Source of the DNA: Anaspis maculata
Lineage: Eukaryota; Arthropoda; Insecta; Coleoptera; Scraptiidae
Assembly (NCBI GenBank): GCA_949128115.1
Contig: OX421968.1
Span: 2,356,001 to 2,420,000 of the forward strand
DNA length: 64,000 nucleotides
Direction of reading: 5' to 3'
Shown: positions 33,088 to 44,802 of the stretch, one piece after another
Numbering within the stretch: position 1 is the stretch's first letter
How the letters are laid out: the number at the start of each line of letters is the position of its first letter
Notes under the pieces: generated by a model
Told to the model about the DNA's origin: nothing
Seen by the model: only the letters and a program-made list of their open reading frames with translations
The model's database searches: none
Made by a program: the position numbers and the translations under genes

Positions 33088-33310
33088 TATATTTTTCTGA
33101 GAAAGTCTACTTCTTTTGCAGTTTCTCATCATTTCCTGAAAGGACACGATTTAAATCTGAAACACCCTGTATTATTGTTAATCAGCTTGTCACTTTAATT
33201 TTGTTCCAAAAAGTCATTCTCCTGAAAATAAAAAGTGAAGGGGATATAAGTTAATTTATTGGCTTGGGTGATGTACATCTTGTTGCCTTACCCTCACCCT
33301 TGCCCAAATA

Positions 33311-33982
33311 CAGGGTGTTTCAGTGGCCTTGCATAAAATTTCGAAAGGCGATTCCTCCCAAAAAAATAGGTCGAAAAGTAAGTGTAACGTTTTTTCCTAA
33401 ATTGCTTCCTGAGGGAGTTACAGCCCTTCAAAGGTAGGAAGTAAAACAGAGTTTTCAATTATTTGCTGAAGAACCGTCAAGAGGAACACCTTCAAATTTG
33501 ATGCAAGAAGGTTCCGTAAAACCACATAACTTTGAACAGCGACAGCAACTTTGAACATTTTCTAAATTTCGTTTTGCGTTGTTGTAGCGCATCTATTTTT
33601 GAAAATATCATGAAACTATGAAGCGTATTTGAAAGTAGGGACATTTAGCTTTATAATAGTGGCAACTCTGCCTGTCGTCTCAACATCTGTCACAGATTGG
33701 CGCCCATTCAGTATTTTTCGGCAAAACGATTGTCAAGAGCAGTGCGTCAACTTCTAGTCGGAAAGTAAGTGAAAAAGCACTTTATGGGTATAAATCTTTA
33801 ACATGTGATACATTCACATGTACCGGCTATTGTGAAATTTGTTCAAGTCGATATATTTTAACCAAGTTGAGTAATTATTTTAAAACCTAAAAAACCTTAC
33901 CTTAAAACGATGCAATAATGTTCTTATTTTCACAATATTTTCTTATTTTCGAAGTATTATGCAAGGTCACTGAAACACCCTG
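33311..33982. mobile_element. 672-bp CAGGGTGTTTCAGTG element
   Basis: CAGGGTGTTTCAGTGGCCTT is mirrored by AAGGTCACTGAAACACCCTG, with TA on both sides. Here only about 35 bp of the ends are inverted and the interior is not palindromic, unlike its neighbours. A diverged relative lies at 15,540-17,410. Confidence 0.75.
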
Positions 33983-34356
33983 TATAAACAAATAAAATCT
34001 CAGACATGAATACAAAATAATAGGAAAAAAAGACATTCGAAACTAACATATTAAAATCGTTATATCAAACATTTACAAATCCTTGTCCACGAAGCATTCT
34101 TCATGTTGTAGTAGGCCTTTTTGGTATGTTGTAGGGGTGGCTCACGTGCATCAATTACTGTGGTTATTAGCAGGATATTTTCTATATGGGTTTTTCTGTT
34201 ACTATAACAACGACGATACAATGTTTGGAACAAACAGTGGGGGATTTTCAGTGTTTCTTTTCCGATGGCTTTTTCGTTTCATCCTTTTTCCCGGGGCATC
34301 ACCGCGCGGTAGTAGATGCCCCAGTACTAGAGATGCGTGAAAAAGTCCATCTGGCT

Positions 34357-34432
34357 GGCCCGGTACGGATTTGAACCCGGGACCTCCACCTTCGAAAGCG
34401 GAGCCGAGCTCACCTCGGAGGGGGACCTCGAA
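34357..34432 (-). other. tRNA-like B-box relic
   Basis: Minus strand GGTCCCGGGTTCAAATCCGT contains a B-box-like word, and CTCCGC-TTTCGAA-GGTGGAG resembles an anticodon arm (TCG). The T stem pairs poorly and the D arm and acceptor are not recognisable. Probably a SINE fragment. Confidence 0.3.
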
Positions 34433-34660
34433 ATGGATATATCCGTCGAAATCTCAAAACTTTTTTCTCCGGGAAAGTAAAATCAAATCTAAATAAAATC
34501 AAATCCAAAGACCGAAATGTCTTTTTGAGTTGATTTTTGTTTTGCAAAAATCAGTATTTTATTGTATTTATTTTGCATAAATAAAACATTGCAGTTGCAT
34601 TGCAATAATGCGTACTTTCTTCGAGAAAGCAAAAATAACTCGAAAAATTCTTGTCGAGAT

Positions 34661-34661
34661 A

Positions 34662-34695
<34 letters not shown>

Positions 34696-36014
34696 TTATT
34701 TCCAACAGGCAGTGTACCCAATACAGGAAATGTTCAAATAACTAAAATAACAATAAATTATCACACATGAATCACAATGGAAGACAAAATTTCACAGTAG
34801 TCGCTGGATATGTTTTATGGGAGTAAAATTTATATCACAGCTGTTTCAAATGCTATTAAACACATTACACATATAATCAACAGGGGACTTTAACAATAAA
34901 TTTGTCTTGGGACGTTCAGTGTAGAAAGTGTGCTGGAGTCTAGAAGAAGCCCTAGGTACCAAAAACATCAACCGACCCAGCAAGTAGGGACAGTCTATGC
35001 TCCCGCGACACAGCCCAACGAGGAAAGTCACCGCAATCTGCAATCTACGTCTCTCGAGAGACACAACATCAAACTTATTCAGCAAAGCACCGTGATCGAA
35101 GCCTTTGCAAGGGTAAACACCATCCGTCCTGAACTTGAGCAACTTCAAAAATTTCCGCTGGACAGCCTCAATTATTCTTACTTGTGAATTCTAAATAGGA
35201 TGCCATATCACAGCTCCGTACTCCAGTCGGCTTCGTACTAAGGATGAGTAAAGCAACAAGTGACTTTAATTGTTTGGGAAACATTTACAATTCCTATATA
35301 TAAATCCTGACATCCTTGAAGCAGAAGATACACAACTTTTAACCTGCATATCAAAACAGAAGGACTCGTCGAATATGACACCTAGATCTTTTATGTTGGA
35401 ACACCTGGCAACACACACACCATTCAATACATACTGGTACTCTAGCTTATTTTTTCTTCTTGTATAACTCACTACGTGACACTTCTCAATATTCAGAAAT
35501 AGCCTATTCTTCTCGCACCACAGGGCAATTGTGTCCAGATCTCTCTGCAGGGCAAGACAGCTGTCAGTCGACTGGACTTTACTGAAAAGTTTTAGGTCAT
35601 CATGAAATAAAAGACCCAGGCTCTTGACCCCACACAAGATGTCATTTATAAAGAGGAGAAAAAGTAAAGGACCCAAATTGGAGCCCTGTGGTACTCCGGA
35701 AGTTGGCGTAAAGGTCCTAGATCTATTACCCATGTGCTGGACGTATGATTCCCTGTTGCAGAGGCAAGACTGTAAAAGTTTAACAAGAGGCGCCGAGAGA
35801 CCAGCCGCTCTCAATTTCCGCAGCAAGATGCCATGAGCGATTCGGTCAAATGCCTTCTGAAAATCTGTATAAATGACATCTACCTGTCCTCCACTATCCA
35901 AGGTTTCAAATACATACTGAGAGAAAGATGCTAAGTTCGTCATAGTAGACCTTCTGGGCATGAAGCCGTGCTGATGAGGAGATATTACATTTTCAACATG
36001 ATTTGAGATGTCCT
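34661..36014 (-). mobile_element. 5'-truncated LINE with (GATA)n tail
   Basis: The minus strand carries a reverse transcriptase (see the pseudogene entry) followed by a 3' region that ends GGAAATAAATC then (TATC)n at 34,662-34,694 in plus coordinates. A short microsatellite tail is usual for CR1/Jockey-type LINEs. The 5' part, including ORF1 and the endonuclease, is missing; the element begins within the reverse transcriptase at about 36,014. Confidence 0.8.
34846..36014 (-). pseudogene. Non-LTR reverse transcriptase, 5'-truncated and disrupted
   Basis: The main frame (minus, 36,010 to 35,266) contains ISPHQHGFMPRRSTMTNLAS, the palm motif YTDFQKAFD, SGVPQGSNLGPLLFLLFIND and FHDDLKLF. These are the conserved blocks of Jockey/CR1-like polymerases that copy the element's own RNA at a nicked target. 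The catalytic Asp residues of YTD and DD are retained, but the usual FADD is FHDD. A second frame carries the thumb (LVRSRLEYGAVIWHPI), where TAG at 35,191-35,193 replaces the expected Tyr codon. Then come IIEAVQRKFLKLLKFRTDG and the C-terminus to 34,846. At least one frameshift and one stop make it inactive. The AP endonuclease expected upstream is absent. Confidence 0.85.
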
Positions 36015-36060
36015 AACATAATATATAACTTCAAAAATAAGATAGAAAATAGATAATATA

Positions 36061-37113
36061 CACACATCAAAAGAATCTGGGGGACGAGCAAATTCAGACG
36101 ATTCCTAAAATCATCATAACTTCTGATTCCCGTAAGCGATTTCATATTGGTCTTCAGTGTTGGATAGCCCAATCTTTCGTTTTCATGTTTTGATCACGTC
36201 AAATACGAACAGTGTTTCATAAGGTTGCTACAGGGTGATCAATGGAACAGTGTAAAATTGCCGAAAGTTCAGTACGAGCGCGATTTCCCCAAAAAAAATT
36301 TCATGCATTCCAATAGCACAGTTATGAAGATCGGTGTTTCAGCTTTAGTAACGTTTTGGAATTTTGAAAATCGAAGGTGAATTGCCAAAGATATTGATCA
36401 TTTTGTGCCGCCATGTTGAACTTCCAAGGAAGCAGAAGGATGTGATCTGATTTCATTGAAATGAAACTTGGAACACACTCATGTCTGGTTCAAGTTATTG
36501 GAATTTCAAGATCATATGTCATTTTCGATCACTTTCAAGCCGCTATATCGAACTTTTTACATAATTGATTCAATTGAATGAAACTTGAAACACACTAGAA
36601 TCGAATCATTTACATAAAAGTTTAATGTGGCGGCTTGGAAGTGACCGAGAAAGACATTTGACCTTGGAATTCCAATTACTGAAACCAGACATTAGTGTAA
36701 TCCAAGCTCGAATCCAAGTTTCAATGAAATCGGATCACTTTCTTGGAAGTTCAACACGGCGGCACAAAATGATCAATATCTTTGGCAATTTACCTCCGAT
36801 TTTCAAAATTCAAAAACGCTACTGGAGCTGAAATATCAGTCTTCATAAACAACTGTCCTATTGGAATGCATAAATTTTTTTTTTGGGAAATCGCGCTCGT
36901 ACTGAACTTTTGGAAATTTTACACTGTTCCATTGATCACCCTGTAGAAACTTTATAAAATATTGTTCGTATTCGACGTGATCAAGACATGAAAACGAAGG
37001 AGTGGGCTATCGAACACTGTAAACAGATATGAAATCGCTGACGGCAATCAAAAGTTATGATGATTTTAGAAATCGTCTGAATTTGCTTGTCCCCTAGATT
37101 GTTTTGATGTGTG
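36061..37113. mobile_element. Composite fold-back, CACACATCAAAAG family copy 3
   Basis: Same structure as the copies at 6872 and 28,797, with inner CAGGGTGATCAATGG element at 36,231-36,943 and TA at both levels. It carries a small extra direct repeat (TCCAAGCTCGAATCCAAG) near 36,700. Confidence 0.85.
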
Positions 37114-37485
37114 TAGTTTTGTTTTTTCATGAGTTTGGAATATTGAATGTTCTTTCTGTTCTAATCTGTGTTTCTCTATTTTTCATTCAACTGAGGTAAG
37201 AATATGCATCATTTGAAAAATCCCTCACAACCCGGGATCTCGGTGGAAAAATCCCGGGATTTTCGGTATTAGAAACCTATTCACTGTCCTTGCTTACTTT
37301 GAAAATCTTGATCCATTACCTTGAAAATGGATGTAACCTAGGCTACGAATATCATAGCTGGTTAAATTAATTTTTTTCCGAGGTTTTTTCTCAGTTCAAG
37401 TAGATGGGTCATCTGAGTTAGCTTCGAAATACACAAGGATAAAGAGTCAAGGACTCATTAGCATGCCCCGGCGGTCTGTCTTAGT

Positions 37486-38766
37486 TAGGGTGATCCACCA
37501 CCAAGGGACATAGCTTAAGGGTAGGTCCTGTTTTTCAGGCGAACCAGGATCGGGTTTTGAAATTTTTCTAACGCTGTTCGTTTTGAAGCTAGAGGGTGAT
37601 TCATGTATTTCCTGTTATTATTTACTGTATTAGGTGTCTACCTGTTGGAAATAAATGCTATTATTTTGTAGAACTTTTAGACAAGCCGTATCTCCAGAAC
37701 GACCGAATGGATTGGATTGAAATTTTGTGGGTTGATTCCACGGATGTTGATTCTTTTATAGACAGTTATATCAAACAGTTTGGAATTTCCAGGACCGGCC
37801 TTGAAAAAAAAAACGGCGTTTTTCCTGGGGGTGTTTTTTCCCAGGAGTGTTTATTCCGGGGACGTTTTTTCCGGAGATGTTTTGCTGGGGGCGTTTTTTT
37901 TTTCCAGATATCAAAAAGATTACTTGGCACCTCTGAGCCGTCAATAAAATTTTGATGGCCCTGAAGATTTTTGAGGTTATTATGTTTTGTAAATTGGTAA
38001 TTTTAAATATTTGCAAATGATCTATTATGGCCTTGAATATCAGCCTTTTCGTCAAAAAAAAATCACGTTTTCTCAGTAGCAATAAAAAGTTTCATTAGAG
38101 CTTTCAAAATTCTTTTGTTTTACGTCCCCAAACTTCACTCCCATCCCAAATTGAGCTGAAATTGAGGGACGTGACAAAACATTTTTAAAAACTCTGCTGA
38201 AACTTCTCGTGATACTACTTTATGAAAACGAGAAAAAAGTTTTTTCAATTTTTCTGACGAAACAACTGAAATTTATAGCCATAATAGATGATTTGCAAAT
38301 CCATATTTCAAAATATCAATTTACAAAAAATCCTAACCTCAAAAATCATTGGGATTATAAAAATTTTGTTGACAGCTCAATGGTGCCAATTAATTTTTTG
38401 CGATATTAATAGCATGTTTTATGTAGTATCTGATATTTAAAATGAATTCAAAAAAATATGCATAGAGAACGTCTTTTTTTGAAATAAAATCTTCCAAGTT
38501 TTTTTTCAAGGCCGGCCCTGGAAATTTCAAACTGCTTGATAAGGCGATGTGTCAGCTATCAATAGAAGAATTGACCCACAAAATTTCAGTCGAATCCATT
38601 GGATCGTTCTAAAGATACGGCTTGCTAAAAAATTCGACCATGTATATGAATCACCCTGTAACTTCGAAACGAACAGCGTTAGAAAAGTTTTAAAGCTAGA
38701 TCCTGGTTCGCCTGGAAAAACTGGACCTACTCTTGGGCTATGTCCATTTGGTGGTGAATCACCTTG
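37486..38766. mobile_element. Composite fold-back, GGTGATCCACCACC family
   Basis: Outer ends TAGGGTGATCCACCACCAAG and the inverse TTGGTGGTGAATCACCTTG. Arms of about 105 bp run to an inner pair, TA-GAGGGTGATTCATG (37,592) and ATGAATCACCCTG-TA (38,658). The arms share ACGCTGTTCGTTT and GATCCTGGTTCG. A related half-copy is at 55,310-55,550. The central loop holds a minisatellite. Confidence 0.7.
37813..37912. repeat. 16-bp minisatellite, about six units
   Basis: Degenerate units of the form GTGTTTTTTCCCGGGG follow each other, for example GGCGTTTTTCCTGGGG, GTGTTTTTTCCCAGGA and GTGTTTATTCCGGGGA. The array lies inside the loop of the surrounding fold-back. Confidence 0.7.
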
Positions 38767-40360
38767 TAGAAGCTTAGTCCGCTTATTAAGCAAGTTATTC
38801 CACTAGCTGTCGATGCTAAGTAAGATGCATCCAGCAGCTAGTTTACATCATAGAAACCACCCAGTTTTTGACGTTTAATATCCTATTCAGCAATAGCGCA
38901 TTTATTATTACTAATGCTCAGTCAAAAAATTTAGCAAAATGCTGTTTAAATAGTAACTTTTAAATTGACCTGCAAAGTTGCTAAAATAGGTAGGTACAAA
39001 GTATACATTCTCGAACTGGGTTGTTCATCACAAGGAATGACGCTCCCAAGTTCCAGACTGAAAATCTTATTCTGCTTTGAATCTGGGTGATTAAAATATT
39101 ATGCAAATGTTCCACCCTCTCATAATATATTACGACCCGTCAAAGCGACGTTTTAAAATTTTGATTATTGTAATGAACGGTTGGGGTGTTGGAATGAAAC
39201 GATGTCACAAAATTAATAGGTATACCTTGACTATTTGACATTTATTTAAATATATCGAGATAGTTATCTACAGAAAATGTACATAGACATATTATACAAA
39301 TTTTTAAATATAATAATATATTTATATATATATATATATATATATATAATGATTTAGTATTAGTAACATAAATATTTTAATTATAACATTATGGGTTTAA
39401 CACCTCCAACAAAATGGGATTTTTATTGTGAGAACGTACATCAGAATTAATGTAAGTTGTGGCTGCTCTGTCGCAAGGTTTATTGCGACTTGTAGTCGGG
39501 TATAGTCCATCAGCCATATTCAAAACTTGCTATCAACCTCGCTATAACATTAACATGTGAAAATGAAAACAACAAATTGTTTTACTGTCATGGAGCTTCC
39601 ATGTTATGTAAAAATGTTAATTCAGTCAGTATAAGTAACATGAAATTTGAATACTGAAGTTCGAATCAATTTCGCTAGTTCTCATATTGTTTTATCAGGT
39701 TTCAAGCAATGCCAGATCGACACAGCACCTCAGTTGTCAATTGAGCATATCATTTTCACGAAGGCATGGGCCAAACCTCAGTTTGATTTTCGAGAACAAA
39801 AACCAAAGGTTGTCCTGTCAAAATGTTGCTTTTTTAAGTACAGTTCCATTGCTAGCAATGCTTCGAAAGAAGAACTGAAGAAAACGAGTGTCTGACAGTG
39901 GACTGTTCAATCAAATAGCTGTTATTGTTTTTTTTTTGTTACAAAAAAACTTCGACGAAAAACAGCTTTTGAACTGGCCATTTTAGAGATATAGTACTTG
40001 CAACCCCGGTGTGATTCTAGTTGGCTGGGACGCCATGTGACGCATTTGGAAAGGAAAAATTCGGGAAATCATAGTTCACTAGAATTACTCTAGGGCTGCA
40101 CGTACTATACCTTCTTTTCCTTTTTGTATCTGAAGAATTGGTAATGCTGAAACTGCAGAAGAAAAATTCCAACTCTCTAATCTTCGCTTCCTCACTCATG
40201 GTATGTCACGGTCTGTCCTTCACCGTGAATCGCCAACCTTGAGATCCCATTGAAAAAATTGAAAAAGGAATAAAAATTCTACGAAACGAAGTTCTAAATC
40301 TTTACGCACTGGAGGTGTAAGCACACTGACGGGTGTGGCGCAGCGGAAGGGTCAATAATG
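38767..40360. other. Stretch without gene; contains (TA)n
   Basis: A (TA)n tract lies at 39,323-39,348. Open frames such as 39,647-39,895 show no domain that I recognise. TGGCGCAGCGGAAGGGTC at 40,336 resembles a tRNA A box but has no B box nearby. Confidence 0.45.
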
Positions 40361-41475
40361 GTTGTAGACGAGGCTCTAGCCAACATCGAGTATGCAAAAA
40401 TAGTGTACCGCGGGTTCTTTTCATATTCGTGTTCAGAAGGTCTGGAAGCATAAGAAAGTGAAGGTTGCCGGGAGCGAACAGTGCACGTTTACCCTGTGGT
40501 GGGGGTGGGGGTGCTATCCGGCCATTTTTTGATTCGAGGCCCGTAAGTTTAGTATCGACAGAGAATCATGAGGTGCATAGCCCTTGATTCAGAAAAAATC
40601 GGCAAATGCGTATGAACGAAAATACAACCCTTCAAAGTGAAATTTTGTGAGAATATTTTTGGCCATAACTCAGGCGTTTTCCGACCGATTTTGCTCAAAT
40701 TTGAAATTTGCACTTCTAATGTCATTGCCCACAATACAGAATTTCAGTTTTGGCCACACGTGACCACTGGCGTAGGAAAGTTGCTATATTTCCCCCCAAA
40801 TTTTCTACGCCACTGGATTTTTTTAGAGGATTGAAACTATAGTCACATTACAAGTTTTATTCGGAGAACAACCATCTCTAGTAAAATTTTGATTTGAGGC
40901 TTCGTTCATGAGAAATGAAAGTTTGAAAACGCACCTGCAACCTGCAATCTCCAAATAACACAAACAACAAACAATCCATTTGGGGGAAAAAATGTATATG
41001 CGTAATATAAAAATATTTGGGGAAATTCCCATTATCGCGGATCCCATTTACGCCACTGGCACTGGTCACGTGTGGCCAAAACTGAAATTCCGTAATGTGG
41101 GCAATGACTTTAGAAGTTGAAATTCTAAATTTGAATAAAATTGGTCGGAAAATGCCGAGGCTCGAGCCATAAACATTTTCCCAAAATTTCACTTTGAAGG
41201 GCTGTCTGTATTTTCGTTAATACGCATTTGCCGATTTTTTTTTCATCAAGGACTATGCGCCTCATGATGCTCTGTCAATACTATAACTTACGGGCCTCGG
41301 ATTCAAAAATGGTCGGATTGCACCCCCACCCCCCACCATAGGGTAAACGTACACTGTTCGCGGCCGGCACCCTTCACTTTCTTATGCTTCCAGACCTCTG
41401 AACACGAATCTAAAAAGGAACCGCGTTGTACTATTTCTGCATACTCTATGTTGGCTAGAGCTTCGTCTAATGGGT
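40361..41475. repeat. 1.1-kb inverted repeat with coding-like arms
   Basis: GTAGACGAGGCTCTAGCCAA at the left is mirrored by TTGGCTAGAGCTTCGTCTAA at the right. The arms (about 450 bp) also share GGCCACACGTGACCACTGGC and AGTGAAATTTTG. No CAGGGTG end is present at either border, unlike the other fold-backs. The centre is near 40,920. Confidence 0.75.
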
Positions 41476-41554
41476 AGAGAAGCCTTTCCGATTTGAAACC
41501 ACCCTTAGGCTGCCCATTTCTGATGAATTTGCCTTTAGTGATCTTGTTGCGCAT
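41303..41554 (-). other. Open frame in and beyond the right arm, unknown product
   Basis: The minus frame contains GKFIRNGQPKGGFKSERLLY then PLDEALANIEYAEIVQRGSF and EVWKHKKVKGAGREQCTFTL. The mirrored left arm at 40,361 encodes the same stretch (DEALANIEYAKIVYRG) but has a 1-bp insertion and a stop. This suggests that the right arm keeps the older reading frame. No family recognised; it may be a captured gene fragment. Confidence 0.35.
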
Positions 41555-41559
41555 ACAGG

Positions 41560-42340
41560 ATGTCTCAAAAGTATCGTTGTAAAAAATCTGGTGAAAATAT
41601 AGTCAAACAGACAGTAGGACAAACAGACAAATCGGCCACAATACCATGGCCACAATATGGATCACTTTCTTCGAAAATGCACTAAAAAGTTCAGGACTGA
41701 TTAGAGAAATGCTTCAGAAGTGCCAGAAAAAATTGTTTTTTTTTTTAATTTTGAGAGTACCAAAAAGTGAGACTTCAAGCCCCTTCATCTTGTTATCTGT
41801 AACGTTTTTTTTGTAAACTCTTTATAACAAACTATAGGCTTATTTCATCCATTACACTTAAACTGTCCCACCATGTAAGTCTTGTCTCACAGAGTGAGTA
41901 ATAAATTTTTAAAATCCGTATTCTTCAAGAACACCTGCAAAAAGTTCTGGAGCTCTTAAAACTGATGTACAGTGAACGAATAACATGATTCGTTTCCATA
42001 GATAACTTTCTGCGTGCATTTTTCAAGAACACTGGGTTTGTTTGCGCGAGACTTTCAGGATATTCCAGGCATGTTTCGTCCCTGTTAGAACCCATCAGTG
42101 CTAAATTATCCAATTCTGGACTCTGAACTCTCGGTCATGAGAAGGCTCTGCCCAAAGAGAACTGAACTTGAAAACCCAAGAGATTGAACACAAGTTGAGG
42201 TGGTATCAAGCGGTTTTGAAAAGAGAGAACTCTCCCAGCCAACATCGTACGTGCCTGTCGGAAGTCCCAATTGTTGGTCATAGAGTATTATAATGAGATT
42301 ATGCATAATACCAGTTCAAGAGGCATCAACATCATAGAGT
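41560..42340. other. Stretch without gene
   Basis: A lone TA-CAGGATGTCTCAAAAG end lies at 41,564. The rest has no feature that I recognise. Confidence 0.4.
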
Positions 42341-42348
42341 ACTGCATA

Positions 42349-42793
42349 CGGTGATTTTCTGAAAAGGACCCACCCAAGGACTCTCACCGTCAAAGAATTT
42401 TTAAAAGAAAACTCCGAAACAGGTCGATTTTTATTTTGAGAGGGACATCGAGGGCACACATTGTCAAATCTTCATCTTCAACTCCTTCGCCCCCACCCTA
42501 CCCTACTTTAGAATTTCAAATAGCTTGGGTTGGGTTTACAAGATTTCAAAATGTGTTTGACAAAAAGAGAATTTTATTACCTTTAATTATATGTATCACA
42601 ACATAGATAGTGCTATTTGAAATTCTAAATTAGGGTAGGGTGGGGGCGAAGGGGTTAAAGATGAAAATTTGACAATGTGTGTCCGACATGCCCCCCTCAA
42701 AATAAAAATCGACCTATTTCGGCGTTTTCCTGGAAAAAAATTTGGCAGCGAGAAATCTGGGGTGGTGGGTCCTTTCCAAAAAAAATCACCCGG
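42349..42793. mobile_element. Fold-back element, AACAGGTCGAT family copy 4
   Basis: Left CGGTGATTTTCTGAAAAGGA and right complement CCGGGTGATTTTTTTTGGAA, flanked by TA. Arms carry GAAACAGGTCGATTTTTATT and GGGACATC. It is the shortest copy (445 bp). Confidence 0.7.
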
Positions 42794-43549
42794 TATTATA
42801 ACATCAGATAATCCTGGCTCCATTTTTATTAGTATCAAACTGTTTCGCCCAACTTTTTGGAAACACCTGAATACGTAGATATTATTGGCGTATTCGAAGT
42901 GATACAGATTATGTCATTTCAATTTTGTGTGCAGTCGTTGAACCTAAATGTTATTCAGTTAATTAAATGAGTATTTGTAACTTGAGGCGTCAGGTGTTGT
43001 AATAGTGTTTGTCTCGAATGTTTTTGCACAGACAACTTTTTACCGCAAAACCTACTGGTCTCAGCAGATCGAAAACTGACAAAAGCCAAGAATCAGCAGT
43101 GAGGTATTATAGTCACTTCAGTATTCAAGATCTCAGTACCTTACCAAATGAATTAATGGATTTTACGCCAAAAACGAATTTATAGGTACCTACCTATAAT
43201 ATCTTCAATTACATGACATCGTAGAGCTTAAAAAATGGAAACTCTGACAGCATATGCAAGATGTTTTAGAGAAATAATCATTGTGTTACACTTGTGTCTC
43301 GCATTCATTGAACAGGAGAAAAATACGCATATTACACACAGAAGATAGATGATCACTATATTTTGAGGTCGAGGGTGAAAATGTGTGGACGATATGTTGA
43401 CAGTTGTATGCTGACAATAAAAATATTCGACCGAGTGTTTAGCTGCTAAGCTATTACAGTAGAGTGCAATATAAAGTACGGTGCGTTTATATAGATGCGG
43501 TACGACAAGTGGAGCATCATATCATATCCATCAACGATTACATTATTAC
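42794..43549. other. 3' flank of the RNF220-like gene
   Basis: Downstream of the gene's stop codon. No obvious AATAAA on the minus strand within the first 300 bp, so the 3' UTR length is not determined. No repeat recognised. Confidence 0.4.
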
Positions 43550-44802
43550 CTACATGAAAATACGTCTGAGATCCGTTGGCGAAGTAATCATACTGCACTG
43601 GGGGCAAATGTTTTTGCTACCCTGAAACGGAAAAACGTACAACTTTAAAATTGAAGATGATGCGATTGCATATCAGTACTCACTAAGGCATGTAACCAGC
43701 AATCCTCGCAATGCACATGCCAGCACACGGTGGATATAACAGGTTTCTTGTAATGCTCCTAAACAAAATTCAATTAGCCATTGACGCGGTCTCGCAACAA
43801 TCACACAAATCTTACTAAACAAATTAAACATTTATAGTCCTCCGCTTCGGTGCTGGTGGCGGTTTCCCCGTTGCCGTTCTCCACCGCTAAGGGTCGAATG
43901 CGATTCCGCAATTCCTCAATCAATTGCGTTCGACTGGTCGGTTCTGCGTCGGAAGTGCTCACATTGCTGTCGCTTTCGATAATTATTTCCATGCTGACTT
44001 GGACGTCTCCGCTCGAATTGACAGTGGCGACCTGCGATTGCACTCCCTCCTTTTTATTTGCCTTTTCCTGTTGCGAATTCTTTATTGCAACGTCCGTGTC
44101 CGTGTATTGGGAGGGACCGAACGAAGACTCCTCCGGCTCGTCACCATCGACGATCACATCATCACCTTCGTTATCTACATCCGCGATTATCCTCCCGGTA
44201 CTGCTCCCTATGGTACTGCCATTTGAAGCGTTAGTCCTTCGCCTTTGGCTCTCTGCCCATTCTTCCAATTCAGAATCGCCTTCAACGTCGACTGTTTCGT
44301 CTTCGTCGTTCATCGATGCCTATAGTTTCAGTTATAATTGCAATACAATCAAAATAATGGAGGATGGAGAGGCAAACACTCACCTTATTTCGGCACTGTT
44401 CAGCATGCAGGTTCATTTCTTCTGGAGTCCTATGCAAACGGCCGACGCATATCATGCATCCATCGTCGGCTTTCCTCTTGCGCATTTTCAGTCGCAGGCG
44501 TCCTTGTCTGTTCGATTTGATTCTTTGGAACGTCTGCAATCTGAATTTGAGCATTTGATGCGCTACAAAAATGAGAAGCGTACTTACCTCCCAGCGCCCT
44601 TCTGGACCGCTATCTCCGGGCAGCGCGGGCGGCCGTCCTGGTTCCTGTCTGCGTTTCCTGGTCGCCGCCAGGCCAGTGCCGCTGATCTTGCACAAGACTT
44701 CCAATTCTTGTCCGAGGTGCGCTTCGAGATCTCCCGGTGAAATCGTGATTCCGCATATGGGACAGCTGGATGGGTCGCGCTTTTTCTTGTTCAGGCCGAT
44801 AT
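43550..44802 (-). CDS. RNF220: RNF220-type E3 ubiquitin ligase, C-terminal five exons (5' incomplete)
   Basis: Exons, in order on the minus strand: 44,588-44,802; 44,384-44,533; 43,816-44,319; 43,684-43,758; 43,550-43,621, the last ending in TAG. All four introns (54, 64, 57 and 62 bp) are GT-AG and phase 0. The 337 visible residues contain a first zinc finger (SSCPICG, Cys13, Cys16, His28), then TFQRIKSNRQGRLRLKMRKR and a second finger (Cys97, Cys100, His114, Cys118). Next is an acidic linker with MNDEDETVDVEG and FGPSQYTDTDVA, then a C3HC4 RING: YKCLICL, CWHVHCEDCW and CPQC, all eight ligands present. The end PTDLRRIFM closely resembles the vertebrate RNF220 terminus. RNF220 proteins ubiquitinate nuclear regulators and modulate Wnt and Hedgehog signalling; that is family knowledge. 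The first exon here starts in phase after an AG acceptor, so upstream exons exist outside the recognised part. Identity is very likely. Confidence 0.92.

Larger units (their letters stand above)
30710..33169. mobile_element. Fold-back CAGGGTGTTTCA element split by a nested palindrome
   Basis: Left CAGGGTGTTTCAAAAAATCG and right complement CAGGGTGTTTCAGATTTAAA. Arms share AAAAGAAGTAGACTTTCTC and CAGAAACGAATA. The right arm is interrupted at 31,552-33,087; the left arm (AAAAATATATGTCAGAAACG) shows the uninterrupted order. Net length without the insert is about 920 bp. Confidence 0.8.

Noticed and set aside
34083..34374. Overlapping 85- and 62-codon frames rich in Phe
   Set aside because: Low-complexity translation next to a tRNA-like relic; no motif.
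43850..44740. Plus-strand open frame of 296 codons, the longest in the window
   Set aside because: It is antisense to the RNF220-like exons, which have splice sites, zinc ligands and a family-matching C-terminus. The open frame is a by-product of their codon bias.
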